Shown: positions 11,841 through 23,929 of the stretch, piece by piece | Layout: every line of letters begins with the position of its first letter | Position numbering within the stretch: the stretch's first letter is position 1 | Origin: Armigeres subalbatus | Taxonomy: Eukaryota; Arthropoda; Insecta; Diptera; Culicidae | Reading direction: 5' to 3' | NCBI RefSeq assembly: GCF_024139115.2 | Contig: NC_085140.1 | Location: 296,823,293 to 296,887,292 of the forward strand | DNA: 64,000 nucleotides | Translations under genes and position numbers: made by a program | Notes under the pieces: generated by a model | What the model was told of the DNA's origin: nothing | Seen by the model: the letters and a program-made list of their open reading frames with translations, nothing else | Databases searched by the model: none

Positions 11841-12152
11841 ACGGACGGGAGCACTATTTCGAATGTGGAGCGTAAAAAAAGGAGTGTTATTTGGAATTTT
11901 GAGCGTAAGAAAAGGGAGCGTAAAAAGAGGTTTTACAGTATACAATTTTTCTGCAACTGCAAGCTGTCCCATCTTTGCTTAATTTTTTTTATCTATGCCT
12001 TAATGGGCAGTATTGGTCTCCGACATTTCCATGAAAAGTTTGCTCTTGGAGTATAATGACTGTACAACTTTGTTGCATGAGAAAGACAAATGTAATGTAA
12101 GAAAATTCCCGTAAAACAGATAGATCACTTTTGCGTAGTGTTCTATGGTGTA

Positions 12153-12393
12153 CACACTTAATTTTTTTTACCGGGATCTCAGCGAAATGTTGAACTTTTC
12201 CCGAGAATCGCACAGCCGTGCCCCAGCAAACATGTTCTTTGCCGAGATTTCTGTCAAAATTGCTGATAACCAGCAAATAATTTGCCGAAAATCAGCTAAC
12301 AAACGCTATTTTTGCCGGAATATCAGTTTTTTATTTTGCTGGCGCACGACTGTGCGAATTTTTGCCGAGCTGCAGAAATAAAAACTGAGTGTG
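12153..12393. mobile_element. MITE with ACACACT...AGTGTGT ends, about 241 bp
   Basis: TA on both sides, ends CACACTTA and TGAGTGTG. Inner inverted blocks GCCGTGCCCCAGCAAA and TTTTGCTGGCGCACGACTG extend the pairing. Confidence 0.62.
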
Positions 12394-13768
12394 TAAGATC
12401 TACCAAACCGAGCCCTAGATTAATCCGTTTTTTGAGCTAGAGCAATATTTATGGTAATCCATAGATTCACCGTATTTAGGCTTCTATGACAATAGCAGTT
12501 TTTGTAGTATAACAAAAATAACTTTACCCTACAAATGGTTGAAAGACTCAAATTCCTCACGTTTGAGGCTAAACATCGGACCCATTGTTCTACTACGTAT
12601 TACTGTTTGGATTTCTGAATTTTTAAAGTAATGATTGAAAAGGAGCCCGCTTTTAATGAGATAACGAACAGAACAAAAAATTAAGAAAAGCATAAGTAAA
12701 AAAAGTAAAACGAATGAAAACAATATCTACAGTTCCTAAAAGATACATCAGCCAAGCTTGTGACAAGCGCGGTGTCATTATCATCAATATACATAAATCG
12801 CTGTCATCATTGAAACGCAGTATGAAAAAAATGTGCTCGGGACATCCTGGCTACGTTCTGGTGATGGCTTAAACAACGTAGGGTGTCAGTAGCCTGACAT
12901 CAGCAAGGAAATTAGTAAATGCATTTCAAAAATATCTTCACAAATTCTGTTGTGACGTTAGCCACGCCCTTACTACTTGCTCTGCTATTTCTTTCTGTCG
13001 CTTACATTTTACATTATTGATGCGACCGAGTGAATTAATGTCATTGAAAACACAAAACAGCGAGCAAAGCAAACATCATTAGCCATAGACTTTGGACAAA
13101 TTACCGATATCAACCTTGTCCAGGAGCTGCGGAGCGTCAATCAATGCACCGAGCGCTGTCACCACCATTGGCAGCAACGTGTGAAAATATGGACAGCCAA
13201 AGAGTGAAATAAATACAAAAACAAACTTTCGATTTTCATTTACCAGCTACTACTGGTACGGTGCGGCGGTTCTTTGCGTCCAACCATGAATGAAAGCGAA
13301 ATTTTCACGCACGTACGCCGCTTGTCGCGTGTAATTCCTTATAGTGGCATCGCCGCCCCTCCTCGGTGGCCAGCTGATAACCATATTTGATGAACCTATT
13401 CATCAAACTGTCAGCCCAAGAACCGGCAATTGAACCACAAATGGCTTTGTCGCGCGGTTTAGTTTATGATTTAACAGTGGGCAGTCAGTCACCTGCAACC
13501 AACTGCATAACTGGTGCGATGATAGTAGACTGCAGAAGCAAAGCGCGGGTGAAATTCACTGACGTCAATGGTGCTGCAATTTGCTAATTCACGGATGCTT
13601 GATTCCGCAACAATACTCACTTAAGCATCGCCAAAACATGGGATGCCGAAAATTCAGCTAAATCGACTCTCACAATCATAATGCCGAAGTAGTATCTCGC
13701 AGTGATTGAATTGTAGTTCTTGAGAATATTATTAGGCTCTTTTAGTAGAATGTCTTGCCATAAGTCGA
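12394..13768. other. Non-coding, nothing recognised
   Basis: No supported gene or repeat ends. A 66-codon frame at 13387 has no motif and no splice context. Confidence 0.45.
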
Positions 13769-14060
13769 CTTCTTCTTTTTCTCCTTCTTCTTCATCATCA
13801 TCTTCTTCTTCTTCTTCAAAGGCTTTACATCCTAACTGTAACCTGGCCTGCTTTTTAACTTAGTATTCTGTTAGCATTTCCTCAGTTATTAATGGAAAGC
13901 ATTTCTATGTCAGCCATATTGCATGAGCATGTATCTTGTGTGGTAAGTATAAAGGATACACTATGCTCAGGGTGTCAAGAATGTTTCCAACCCGAAAACA
14001 TCCTAGACCAGACCGAGAATCGAACTCGCCATCTCCGGACTGGCAATCCTACGTCAAGTT
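13769..14060 (-). mobile_element. tRNA-derived SINE, second family
   Basis: Minus-strand head with a B-box-like AGTTCGATTCT near 14020, then ATCCTTTATACTTACCAC and a tail rich in GAAGAAGAA. The same order occurs at 31016-31260 and 39917-40165. Confidence 0.68.
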
Positions 14061-14488
14061 TTATGATTTTTTTATTCATACGGTTTTGAGGTGTTTGCAC
14101 AGCACAGTTTTAAGTAGTTTCTTCGAATTTCTCACAATATCCAAACTAAGTCCATTGCATATGGTCATTATACTTATTTACCAAGCATTACACGTAAGAG
14201 GCATTTGAAATTCACAGGGTGCCGCTCTGAAAAACGTCAAATAATTGTCGAGTCCTCGTTTTAATTTATTTATCATGTTTTTTGCTTTATTTAATCAGTG
14301 TTGGATTATGACTAGGATTCTTGACGAACCCCAACGTATACCAAACTTCAAAGTCATTTAATTTTTATACCACGCTGGAATCATATTTTCATTATTTATC
14401 TAGAATTTTTTTTTCAGTTTTTCGAGGTTTTCTAAAATTCGCAACATATTTGCAACCACTTCTTGATGACAAGACTAACATTTCTATA

Positions 14489-14780
14489 CTTCTTCTTCAT
14501 TGGCATTACATCCCCCACTGGGACATTGCTGCCTCGCAACTTAGTGCTCATTAAGCACTTCCACAGTTATTAACTTCGAGGTTTCTAAGCCAAGTTACCA
14601 TTTCTGCATACGTATATCATGAGGCTAACACGATGATACTTTTATGTCCAGGGAAGTCGAGACAATTTCTAATCCGAAAATTGTCTAGACCGGCACTGGA
14701 GATCGAACCCAGCCACCCTCAGCATGCTTGCTATCTTGCTATGCAGCCGCGCATCTTGCCGCTAGGCTAAGGAGGGCCCC
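14489..14780 (-). mobile_element. Feilai-type tRNA-derived SINE
   Basis: Same start (GGGGCCCTCCTTAGCC) and tail as the copy at 9738-10024, with scattered substitutions and a small internal duplication near the head (TAGCAAGATAGCAAGC). Confidence 0.87.
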
Positions 14781-15642
14781 ATTCTTATACACTTCCAATG
14801 AAAATTCGACTGCTCTACATTTTTCACCAGGTGATTTTTCAAAAAAAAATATTTCCTAAATTTAACGCAAAATGTTCGGAAAATTTACATCAGGGTCATT
14901 AAATGGATACTATCTATAGGATGCATCGATATTTTCATGGAACATTATATGCATTTCGTTTTGCCGACTATTTTTTAGTGTGCTTATAATTTCTGGAACA
15001 GTCTATTTTACTGTTTTTCTTATAGGGGTGATGAGACAACTTATCTTGTATATAACAAAAAATGTTTATTTTCACGAAAAATTCTCTGGAGTTACAACGT
15101 GAGCATCAATCGGGAAATTTCCGGGGAAAATTATGCGGACTTCTTCAAATTTGAATCGGAAAATATAGATCAGCAACGTAATAATTTTAAAACGGCGGCG
15201 CGCCTATGCGGCGACTTTCCACAAACTGTCAGCAGCGGCGGCGTGGCGCGGTGCCGCACACCTCTAGCCAGAAGTTGCGTTTTGACGTTGGACAACGTCT
15301 TACTCGAAGGTACTGGGTGTCAGATCAGAATCTAAAATTGGGGATGGTCACGAAACCTAGTGAGATTTTGATTGTTAATATATAGCCTTTATCTTTCGAT
15401 GGATTTTTGTGATTTATAAATCAATCGACTAGGAAACTCTCCAGAAATTTGTCAATTTCATTGAAACTTTCGATTATTTACGATAAACTATTGGAAATAT
15501 CAATTCTTGCACTACCCAGTAAAAATATCAGAAGCAACCAATCCAGTTCATGCATTCCCAACACGGACATCAGAATAATGTAAGTTACGGGCCTTGCGAC
15601 CTACCGTTAATTTTTTCCGGGTATAAGAATGTCAATGATTCG
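14781..15642. other. Non-coding, nothing recognised
   Basis: A GC-richer pocket at 15190-15290 (CGGCGGCGCG type) stands out but has no long frame or motif. Confidence 0.45.
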
Positions 15643-16759
15643 CGCTAGCGCATAAGATTCCAGTTCGAGACAGCAACACGTACGGACGTGTTTTTTGCTC
15701 GCGCATTTTTTCGAAGTGTTTTTTTCTCGTTCTTTCGCTGTTTGCGTTTTCGCTTGTCGCGTTGGCGTTATTTTCTCCCGGACCCGTCATGGGAGACTCG
15801 GTGGCCGATTCGGTCGCTGGAAAAGTGCCTAAGCGCACTGCTCTTGGAGACGCGGGTAACCCCTCCAAGCAGCTTTTGCAGAGCAACGTGTTCTCGCCGT
15901 TGCCGCTTGATGACGCCGGCAATCCGCCGAAAAGAGGAAGAAGCAGCAATCGCAGCTGCCGCAGGTGCAACCGGAGCGGAAGGAGAAGTGCCCGCCCGTG
16001 TTTGTGAAGGGCGATCCGCCGGATTTACGCCCAAAATTCGCCAGCTGATCGCTAAGGGGCTGAAATGTACTTTTCGGCTCTGCAGCGAGGGCGTGAAAGT
16101 GATGCCGACCAACAGGGACCATCATCAATCCGTCGTGGAGTTCCTCGAGGTCCACAAGTATGAGTACTACACTCATGACCACCCCGGCACGAAGCCGCTC
16201 AAGGCTTTGCTGCGAGGACTTCACGACATGAAGGAGGAAGAGCTCCAAGCAGAGCTTGAAAGTTGCGGACTGAAGCCAGTAGCCGTCCACAAGATCGCTC
16301 GTCACGACAAGGCGAGGAAATATCGCGACCAGCTTTACCTGATCCATCTGGAGCACGGCTCCACTACCTGGAAGGACCTGAAGCTGGTTGGCGTTATAAA
16401 TTACACCGTCGTTGACTGGGAGCGATATCGGCCAGTGCACCGCGATGTCACGCAATGCACCAACTGCTTCAATTTCGGGCACGGCACCAGGAACTGCCGC
16501 ATGAAGCCGCGCTGCAACAAGTGTGGCGAACCCCATCCGACGGACGAATGCGACAAAATGGAGGTGGCCGATCCCAAGTGCGCCAACTGTTTTTTTTTTT
16601 TCCAGTAGGGTGGGAATCTGCATCCAGACACCGGTGGGCTACCGGCGAACGGGGTTTAGCTATTGCCGACCCGCTAAAACCACCCTGTTCACAGACCCTG
16701 AGTCTCCCCGGAACAGCCTTTCCGGCATTACTTCTGGGAGGGGTCCGTGCTACTACGCA

Positions 16760-16905
16760 CGCCCACATACTAGCTACCCACTAGCTTCAAATCACAACTA
16801 GCTACCCACTAGTTCCTCTACCTCATAACTAGCTACCCACTAGTTCCACTACTACTTAACCAACTACCCGCTGGTACCTCACCCTCGAGACTAGCTACCC
16901 ACTAG
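16760..16905. repeat. Short tandem repeat in the R1-like 3' UTR
   Basis: CTAGCTACCCACTAG recurs four times with variants in between (ACTACCCGCTGG). Each unit starts and ends with CTAG and is a near-palindrome. Confidence 0.7.
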
Positions 16906-16988
16906 TCGGCGCTATCCGACTGCTGCTCGACGCGCCAATTGCGCTGCAAGATGCAGGCAATCTGAGTGGTAGCGGCCGAGACCGCGTT

Positions 16989-18321
16989 TCACTTTTCATC
17001 CTCTTGACACATCTTCTGGATAAGATTATCCGGAGTAGTGTCTCTCCCGCAAACCTCCAACATTCCGCTCCTCACTTCGACGAAAAGGGGACATACGAAT
17101 AGTACGTGCTCGGCAGTTTCGTCGACCCCTGGGCAGACGGGAGAGTCCGTATGCCCAAACCTGTATAGGTACCACCTAAAGCAGCCATGGCTTGACAGGA
17201 ACTGTGTCAGATGGAAGTGAACTTCCCCATGCCTCCTATTAACCCATCTTGATACGCTAGGTATCACTCGATAGGTCCACTTACCCTTAGAAGAGTTACC
17301 CCAGTCCCGTTGCCACTTGATAGTCGAGGTGACTCTAATGGCTTTACGGGCTCCTCTGGTTCCGCGCATGTCGAAACTCTCCTCGTCTTCCCGTATGACT
17401 AGTCCAATGGGTAACATACACGCAATCACACAAGCGGCATCCCGTGATACCGTGCGGTAGGCACTTATCACTCTGAGACACGCTAGCCTGTGTACACTCT
17501 CCAGCTTCTGCAGGTTACGTTCGACGCTAAGCGCCGAGGCCCAAGCTGGACCGCCGTATCTGAGGATAGATACTGCAACCCCAGCTAATAACCTGCGTCT
17601 GCTGGAGCGCACTCCCGAGCTATTGGACATCATCCTGGATAATGCCGCAATAGCTGTCGAAGCTCTCCTGCAGGCGTATTTTACGTGACTGCCGAAGTTC
17701 AGTCTATCGTCGATCAGCACCCCGAGGAGCTTCACCTCCCGCTTGGAAATGATCTCACAGTCGCCCACGCGAACCACTGCCTCCTGTACCGACTTACGGT
17801 TGTTAACAACAACCAACTCTGTTTTGTGATGAGCTAGCCCTAGCTGCCTTGAGCTCATCCATTCCTCTACTACAGCGATCGCGTGGGCCGCCGTAAGTTC
17901 CACTTCCTCAATCGACTCTCCGTAAACCTCCAGCGTTATGTCGTCGGCGAAGCCAACGATCTTAACACCTGGGGGGAACTTCAGTCTTAAAACACTATCG
18001 TACATAGTGTTCCATAGCACCGGGCCCAGGATAGATCCCTGAGGGACTCCTGCGGTGATAGAAGCACTACCCTCCCTTCATCGGTCTCGTATAAGAGTAC
18101 GCGATTCTGGAAATAGCTTTCCAAAATGTTGTACAGGCCCACCGGAATGCCCAACCGGAGTAACGAGAGCGCGATGGCATCCCAGCTTGCGCTGTTGAAT
18201 GCGTTCTTGACGTCGAGCGTCACTATCGCACAGAATCGAGTTCCCCTCCGCTTGCGTTGTATCGCTACTTCCGCAGTTTTCACAACCGAGTTGATAGCAT
18301 CCACCGTGGACCTACCCTTAC
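16989..18321 (-). pseudogene. R1-like reverse transcriptase, C-terminal two-thirds
   Basis: Seen, in order on the minus strand: GRSTVDAINSVVKTAE, TLDVKNAFNSASWDAI (fingers and palm), GVPQGSILGPVLWN, the catalytic FADD box in VGFADDITLEV (near 17950), the thumb block VKLLGVLIDDRLNF, and the R1-type cysteine-histidine tail CPGVDETAEHVLFVCPLF. A frameshift near 18060 separates the first palm block from GVPQG. A stop (TGA where Trp is expected) occurs at 16989, with homologous sequence continuing beyond it. Known: R1-clade elements often insert at fixed sites; here the target is an ordinary Jockey coding sequence. Confidence 0.8.
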
Positions 18322-18754
18322 GTGCGCCAACTGTGGCGATAAACATCGAGCCACCACAAAGGGCTGCCCAAAGCGAGCCGAGTTCCTGGAAATCCGGAAG
18401 AAGGCTTTCACCAGGACCATTCCGAAGAAGAACCGTGTTCCTGTAATCAACGAGGTGAACTTTCCAGCCATCCCGGCTCCCCGTCGTGTGATTCCAATAC
18501 TCCCACCGCTACAGCCGCACAAGCGACTGGCAGCGGCAGCTGCATCGGTCCAAGCTCCAACATCGTCGGCACCATCCACCATCCTCCTGGGTTCCGTCGG
18601 CAGTCGGAGAACGAAGCCGTCCCACCGGAGGAATCTGCCCCGCTGTACACTCCGGAGCAACTGATGCCGATCTTCGCGCAGCTCGCCACTCGACTGCGCG
18701 GCTGCAAAACCCGATTCGACCAGGTCTTCACACTTGGCATGTTCATCATTGAAA

Positions 18755-21370
18755 ATGGCTGCTAGGGTGGGCCTGGTCAACTGGAACGCTTGCTCGCTAA
18801 AGAGCAAAACAATCGAGCTGAAGGATTTCCTTGAGGAGAAGGAAATAGACGTGGCGTTCATCACCGAAACGCACCTAAAACCGGAGGTGAACATCAACAT
18901 CCCGGACTTCCGCATCGTGCGACTCGACCGGCCGACCAGGGAGGTGGTGTGGCCATCGCTCTTCGCTACAACATCAACTGTCGTCTGCTTCCAAGCTTCC
19001 AGCTCAGTGTCATCGAGGCCATCGGTGTCGAAATCACCACTTCGGTCGGCACAATCGCGCTCATCGCGGCGTACTGTCCAACGCAAGCCAAAGCCGGCGA
19101 TGGATCATCGGCTGCCCTTCGGAGGACATCGTCAAGCTGACGCGGAGGCAAGGCCAGTATATCATTGCCGGCGACTTGAATGCCAAACATCAAGCCTGGG
19201 GCAACAGTCGCGGCAATCGAAACGGCACCATCTGGAGCAACGACATGGAGGAAGGCCACTACACGATCCTGAGCCCGGATTCCCCACTCGGCTGAGTCGG
19301 TCCGGTGCCCACGCAACGCTCGATCTCTACGTAACAAACCTGAGTGACCACGTCTCGCAGCCGGTTGTATACCAGGAGCTCAGTTCGGATCACTATCCGG
19401 TGGTGGCGGAACTGGGCTCCTCGGTCAATCGGCACCAGCAGTTACGGCGGAACTACCACCGAGTGAACTGGCAGCGTTTCCAGCAGTGCGTCGATAACAC
19501 CGTCGACTACGAGGTGCGTCCGGAGACGCCGGAAAGTATCGACCGCCAGCTGTGCGCTATCGAGGAGGCGATCACGGCGGCCCGAGAGCAACACGTACCG
19601 ACGGCTCGGCAGGTAAGCAACTCCTTAAACATCGATACACTCACCAAAGATTTGATTCGATTGCGGAATGTCACTCGCAGGCAGTTTCAGCGTACTGGAC
19701 TGCCTGAGCTTAAGGCACGCTGCAATCGAATCACAAAAATTATCAAGGCCAGAATGGTGGACCTCAAAAATAACGACTTCTCGAATAAGATCCGCACTCT
19801 CCCAGATTATGCTAAGCCGTTCTGGAAAATGACCAAAATTCTAAAATCCAAGCCTCGGCCCATTCCACCTTTGATCCCACTAGACAATAATGGCTCTAAG
19901 GATCGCTTGATAACTCCTGCAGAGAAGGTTGCTGAAATAGGTCGTCACTTCGTCAGCTCACACAATCTTGGGCAGAACATCGTCAGTCCACACGAAGCAG
20001 CCGTCAACGAGCATGCTAACAACATCCATTTGATTCCCAACGACTTCTCGGAGGAGTTGGAGATCTCAGCTGACGAATTGACGGCCTATATCAAATCGTC
20101 GAAGAACATGAAGGCCCCAGGCTTCGACAGCATCCTGAATCTCGAGCTCAAACACATGAGTGCTCTGTTCTTTGAGCATCTCTCGCTGATCTTTAATCAG
20201 TGTCTCCGGCTCAGCTACTTCCCATCGTCCTGGAAGTCAGCGAAAGTCATCCCCATCCGGAAGCCTGGGAAGGATCCTTCCTCCCCCAAAAGTTATCGAC
20301 CCATCAGCCTTCTCTCAGGGTTATCCAAGCTATTCGAAAAGCTATTCATCATCGGTTACTTGAGTCAGCCGAAAATCTAAACATCTTGCTCGAGGAACAG
20401 TTTGGTTTCCGACGCGGTCGGTCAACTGTACACCAACTGACTCGAGTTACCAACGTCCTCAGACGAAACAAGTTTGTCTCAAAAACATCCGCCATGGCCT
20501 TACTCGATGTCGAGAAGGCATTTGACAATGTATGGCATGATGGCCTGGTGTACAAACTACAACGCTACAATCTTCCCAGCTACCTGGTGAAAATCATCAA
20601 CAATTACCTGTCGGCAAGGACATTCCGGGTCTCAATCAGCGGAGCGAGTTCCAATGCGCACAACATTGTCGCAGGCGCCCCCAGGGCAGTATCCTCGGGC
20701 CCCTGCTTTTCAATCTGTTCACCTCCGACATGCCAGAACCTCCAGAAGGCGGCATTCTGTCTCTGTTCGCAGATGACACCTCCATCGTCTACAACGGTAG
20801 AGTGATCAGAGCGCTAGTGGCAAAACTCCAACGAGGCCTGGATGCCCTGACAGAGTACCTCACCAGCTGGAAGATCTGTATCAACGCGGCGAAGACCCGG
20901 CTGGGGACTGTAAAATCATCCTCAATGGCACGACTGTGGAATGGGCCAATGAGGCCGACTACCTTGGCTTGACCCTCGACAGCAAGCTTATTTTCAGGCA
21001 ACAGGTTGACAAAACGGTGACAAAGTGTAACGTCTTGTTGAAACTACTGTACCCTTTGATCAACCGCCGGTCGTCATTGTCCCTGAAAAATAAGCTTGCT
21101 GTCTACAAGCAAATCATCCTCCCTGTGATCGAATATGGTATGCCGGTCTGGGAGAGCTGCGCTAAAACCCACCACCTCAAACTTCAACGGGTCCAAAACA
21201 AATTCCTGAGGATGATCCTCAACACCCCTCCCAGGACAAGAACATCCGAGGTCCACCGTCTGGCCGGAATAAAAACCTTACATGAACGCTTTGGTGAGTG
21301 TAAAGAAAAGTTTAGGGTCCGTTGCTTGCACTCGGACCAAGAAGCGCTTAGGGCGCTAGTTCCAATCTAG
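18755..21370 (+). pseudogene. Jockey ORF2: AP endonuclease plus reverse transcriptase, frameshifted
   Basis: Seen: from the ATG at 18755 come VGLVNWNACSLKSK, AFITETHLKP, the endonuclease core GDLNAKHQAWGN and SSDHYPVVAEL. The RT then follows with MKAPGFDSI, YRPISLLSGLSKLFEK, EEQFGFRRGRSTVHQL, MALLDVEKAFDNVWHDGL, PQGSILGPLLFN and the catalytic FADD box in LFADDTSIVYN (near 20780). The C-terminus YLGLTLDSKLIF ... VIEYGMPVWESC ends at 21370, with no RNase H. Frameshifts lie near 18940, 19110, 19285, 20345, 20690 and 20905. No nonsense substitution was seen. Known: the endonuclease nicks the target and the RT copies the RNA there. The catalytic residues visible are intact, so the only defects seen are indels. 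Confidence 0.82.
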
Positions 21371-21635
21371 GTTATCAAATTTTTATTGTAAATATTAGTG
21401 TACATAGTAGTTAGGTTATCAAATTTTAAAAAAACACACTAGCGCCTCCTGAAGGCCGTCATGATACATTATATTTTAAAAATTTAAGTAGAAACATAAA
21501 AGTAATAATAATAATAATAATTAAAATTGAAGTTGGAGGGCCAAGCCGGCCGATCACTGTACATGTCAAAAATAATTGTAGAACAAAAAATGTGTAAATA
21601 AAGAAGAATTTTACTACTACTACGCTAGCGCATAA

Positions 21636-22155
21636 TTTCTGTGCGATGATCCACGGTAAGTGGTCATGGAGAGCGGTAACGCAGAGCGCACAGAACGATG
21701 GCGTTGGTAGCGGTCTTAGCATCGATGGCGATGGTTTCTGCATATGTAGCGGTTTAGCGACAAACTATCGTGTGACTATCGTCGTCGGCACAGGCACTCC
21801 AGGGAAATTTGCTTGCGTAGTTCTGGATATGGTTTTGTTGCAGGACCAATAAATATGTTTTTTTTCTCAAGACCACTAATTTATACAAGGGAAGGTTGTT
21901 GTGTGAAGAATTTTGTTCATAGTGCAAATTAACCGCATTGCGTCGCAATGTCACGAGGCAGAATCACGACCACGAGGAAGAGGTGCGTCGGAGGGAGATG
22001 CTACAAATATTTATACGCATGGATGGCCCCAGTGGCAACCAAGTGAAATGTTCTCAAGATTCTTATTTGGGTTTGTTGCAGTTCGTGTTTGTGATCAACC
22101 TACAACATGTTTTATCAAAATGTGTCTCAGATACTCCCCAGTCAACACAAAATCG
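21636..22155. other. Non-coding, nothing recognised
   Basis: No motif in the short open frames. Confidence 0.45.
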
Positions 22156-22260
22156 TATATGATGCCATATAAGATGCTAAAGTGAAGGCTATATACGTAC
22201 ATTTTGTATGGGAAAGTACCTATATGGCCTCCACTTTAGCATTTTATGTGACATCATATA
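22156..22260. mobile_element. Small foldback element, about 105 bp
   Basis: Left arm TATATGATGCCATATAAG continuing through CTAAAGTG, and right arm CACTTTAGCATTTTATGTG, are inverted copies around a short loop (ATTTTGTATGGGAAA). Confidence 0.65.
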
Positions 22261-23701
22261 AGATCTTACTCATATTTCAACAAACAAAACAATAATTATT
22301 GTGTTACAATAATATCCTTACGTTATCCAAAGCCTGTTTGCGGTCGTGTCTTCTACACAACCCTTCTAATTTTTTACAAGAAATTTCACAATGAGTGTTA
22401 TCACGCGATATTATCATAGTTCTGATTAATAACAAATTTGCCTGGACTCATTCCCATCTGTTGCTACCTCAGCCCAAAAGAGAATCGATGCGAACGCAGC
22501 GAACAGACGCAGACAAGAATGATGCATGTTTATCTACAGGCGAGACGTTATTTTATGAGTCAACAGAGAAGAATAGGGTAAAGGAAAATTATGCGTATGT
22601 ATATTCAAGCAAAAGGATCATTAACAGGCAGTACGAGATAAGACAAAATTCTGATGTAGGTAAAAATTAGAGATAAGTTTTAGATTATATAAGCTGAATT
22701 GTTGAAAAAATAAAGTTAGTGTGTTTCCATCAGTCGAGTTGTTACTTGCTGAAAGAAATCTTCTTGTGGGCTCCACTTCTATGCCTTTCTTGCATTTCCC
22801 TTCGGATGCACTAGACCTTCGCCTGAGATAGGATTCTAGCTCTGAAGTTTTAGAATTGCAAATCAAGCATACAAGTGTTGATACAACTATAGATCAGGTA
22901 AAGATTGGTGTTTTCAAGCAGTATACAGTATTTTTATCCAACAAACTACCAGCCCTTCGTCTGAGAGAGGAGTCTGGCTTGAAGGATAAGGCCCAAATAC
23001 ATAAGCATACTGTTCTGAAATACTGTCTTTATCTCGTGACATAGTCGAGTTGAGGATCAGTATAGCGTCGACTGGAATTTAATTAACAATCGAACCTTCG
23101 CGCGATTTAAACTTCAGTTGAAGCCAATAACAATGAGCACATAACATATGTGTAACTCGGGTAGCAAAAGTTGTACCCTTTTGTACACTTTTTATTTGTT
23201 ATACGGAACATCGAAACGTCAGAAGATACTTGATCTAACAAGGGGTCACGCAACTTATATTGTACTATATCTGAATACGATTCGCGTTGGAATTATACAA
23301 AAGATTTTTCCTAGTGGCGTTGGGTGTTTAGGAGCTGAAATAGTTTTTTTATAATTAATTGGAGATTGGAGTGAACAATATTAAAGTAGAAAAGAAAGGA
23401 GTTTAAGGTATGTAACTGATTTAATATTGTATTGATATTGATTCTCAAACATTCCCCATGTGTGGCGTCTCTCCCAGTGGTGTGGCATCGCACCCGAATT
23501 TGACTTTTTTTTCTAACATGTATGTAACCGACTTTTTGTCTTTCAAAAGTCTTCTATACTATGTTTCCTTAAACTATCAATAACAGCAAGTAGAGTTTCA
23601 TTTATCGGATTATTTTGAAGAAATGTCGATTTTTAAAAAGGTGATGCACAGTTTTGATGTTTTCTGTTTCCTTTTTACATGTCGTTGAATTGCTCTACTT
23701 T
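22261..23701. other. Non-coding, nothing recognised
   Basis: Two related pieces, CTTCGCCTGAGATAGGA (22817) and CTTCGTCTGAGAGAGGA (22957), hint at a decayed repeat. No gene is seen. Confidence 0.4.
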
Positions 23702-23709
23702 TGGTAGAG

Positions 23710-23921
23710 TAATGTGACCAGCAAGCATGCTGCGACACGCGGGACGCCTATCTGGATTGCGTCACTGGCTTGAAAATGGATCCTCGAAAAGTGCATTTCG
23801 CATATTTTGGCCCAAAAAAATGGAAAAATATTTGTAAGGCTGTATGAAATGTAATAAATTTGTAAAACGAAGTTGAAAAATGCAGCGTCCCGCGAAACGT
23901 CTGGGACATCTGGTCACATTA
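23710..23921. mobile_element. hAT-type MITE, 212 bp, TIR TAATGTGACCA
   Basis: Exact 8-bp target duplication TGGTAGAG at 23702-23709 and 23922-23929, termini TAATGTGACCAG and CTGGTCACATTA. It shares the inner GCGTCCCGCGAAACGTC block with the larger element at 57523-58935. Confidence 0.85.
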
Positions 23922-23929
23922 TGGTAGAG

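Larger units (their letters stand above)
16591..18321 (-). mobile_element. R1-like LINE, 5'-truncated, inside Jockey ORF1
   Basis: Seen: exact 13-bp duplication GTGCGCCAACTGT at 16578-16590 and 18322-18334. The 3' poly(A) appears as the T run at 16590-16601. The 5' end breaks directly into the RT (KGRSTVDAINSVVK), so only about 1.7 kb was copied. It is the younger of the two elements, because it sits inside the Jockey. Confidence 0.86.
15789..18765 (+). pseudogene. Jockey ORF1: Gag-like nucleic-acid-binding protein, interrupted
   Basis: Seen: the start at 15789 (MGDSVADSVAGKVPK) opens a basic N-terminus. The family block PPVFVKGDPPDLRPK follows near 15990, then LKALLRGLHDMKEEELQAEL and three zinc knuckles (CTNCFNFGHGTRNC, CNKCGEPHPTDEC, CANC...). 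The R1-like insert cuts the third knuckle after CANC. Coding resumes at 18335 (GDKHRATTKGC) and ends at TAG 18763-18765. Breaks: frameshifts near 15930, 16035 and 18595, plus the insertion. Known: this protein coats the element RNA and carries it to chromosomes. The stop lies inside the start of ORF2 (ATG at 18755), so the two frames overlap by 11 bases. Confidence 0.78.
15643..21635 (+). mobile_element. Complete Jockey-like LINE, about 4.2 kb without its nested insert
   Basis: Seen: exact 13-bp target duplication CGCTAGCGCATAA at 15643-15655 and 21623-21635. The 5' end GATTCCAGTTCGAGA fits a full-length Jockey promoter end. Two reading frames follow: ORF1 with zinc knuckles, then ORF2 with endonuclease and RT and no RNase H. 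The 3' end has an AATAAA signal and an ACTACTACTAC tail. Known: Jockey elements copy themselves by target-primed reverse transcription. The element is split by an R1-like insertion at 16591-18321. Confidence 0.85.

Noticed and set aside
15829..16623. Minus-strand frame of 264 codons
   Set aside because: Shadow of Jockey ORF1, which has zinc-knuckle and Gag-like motifs on the plus strand.
18280..19086. Minus-strand frame of 268 codons
   Set aside because: Shadow of the ORF1/ORF2 junction of the Jockey; no motif in this frame.
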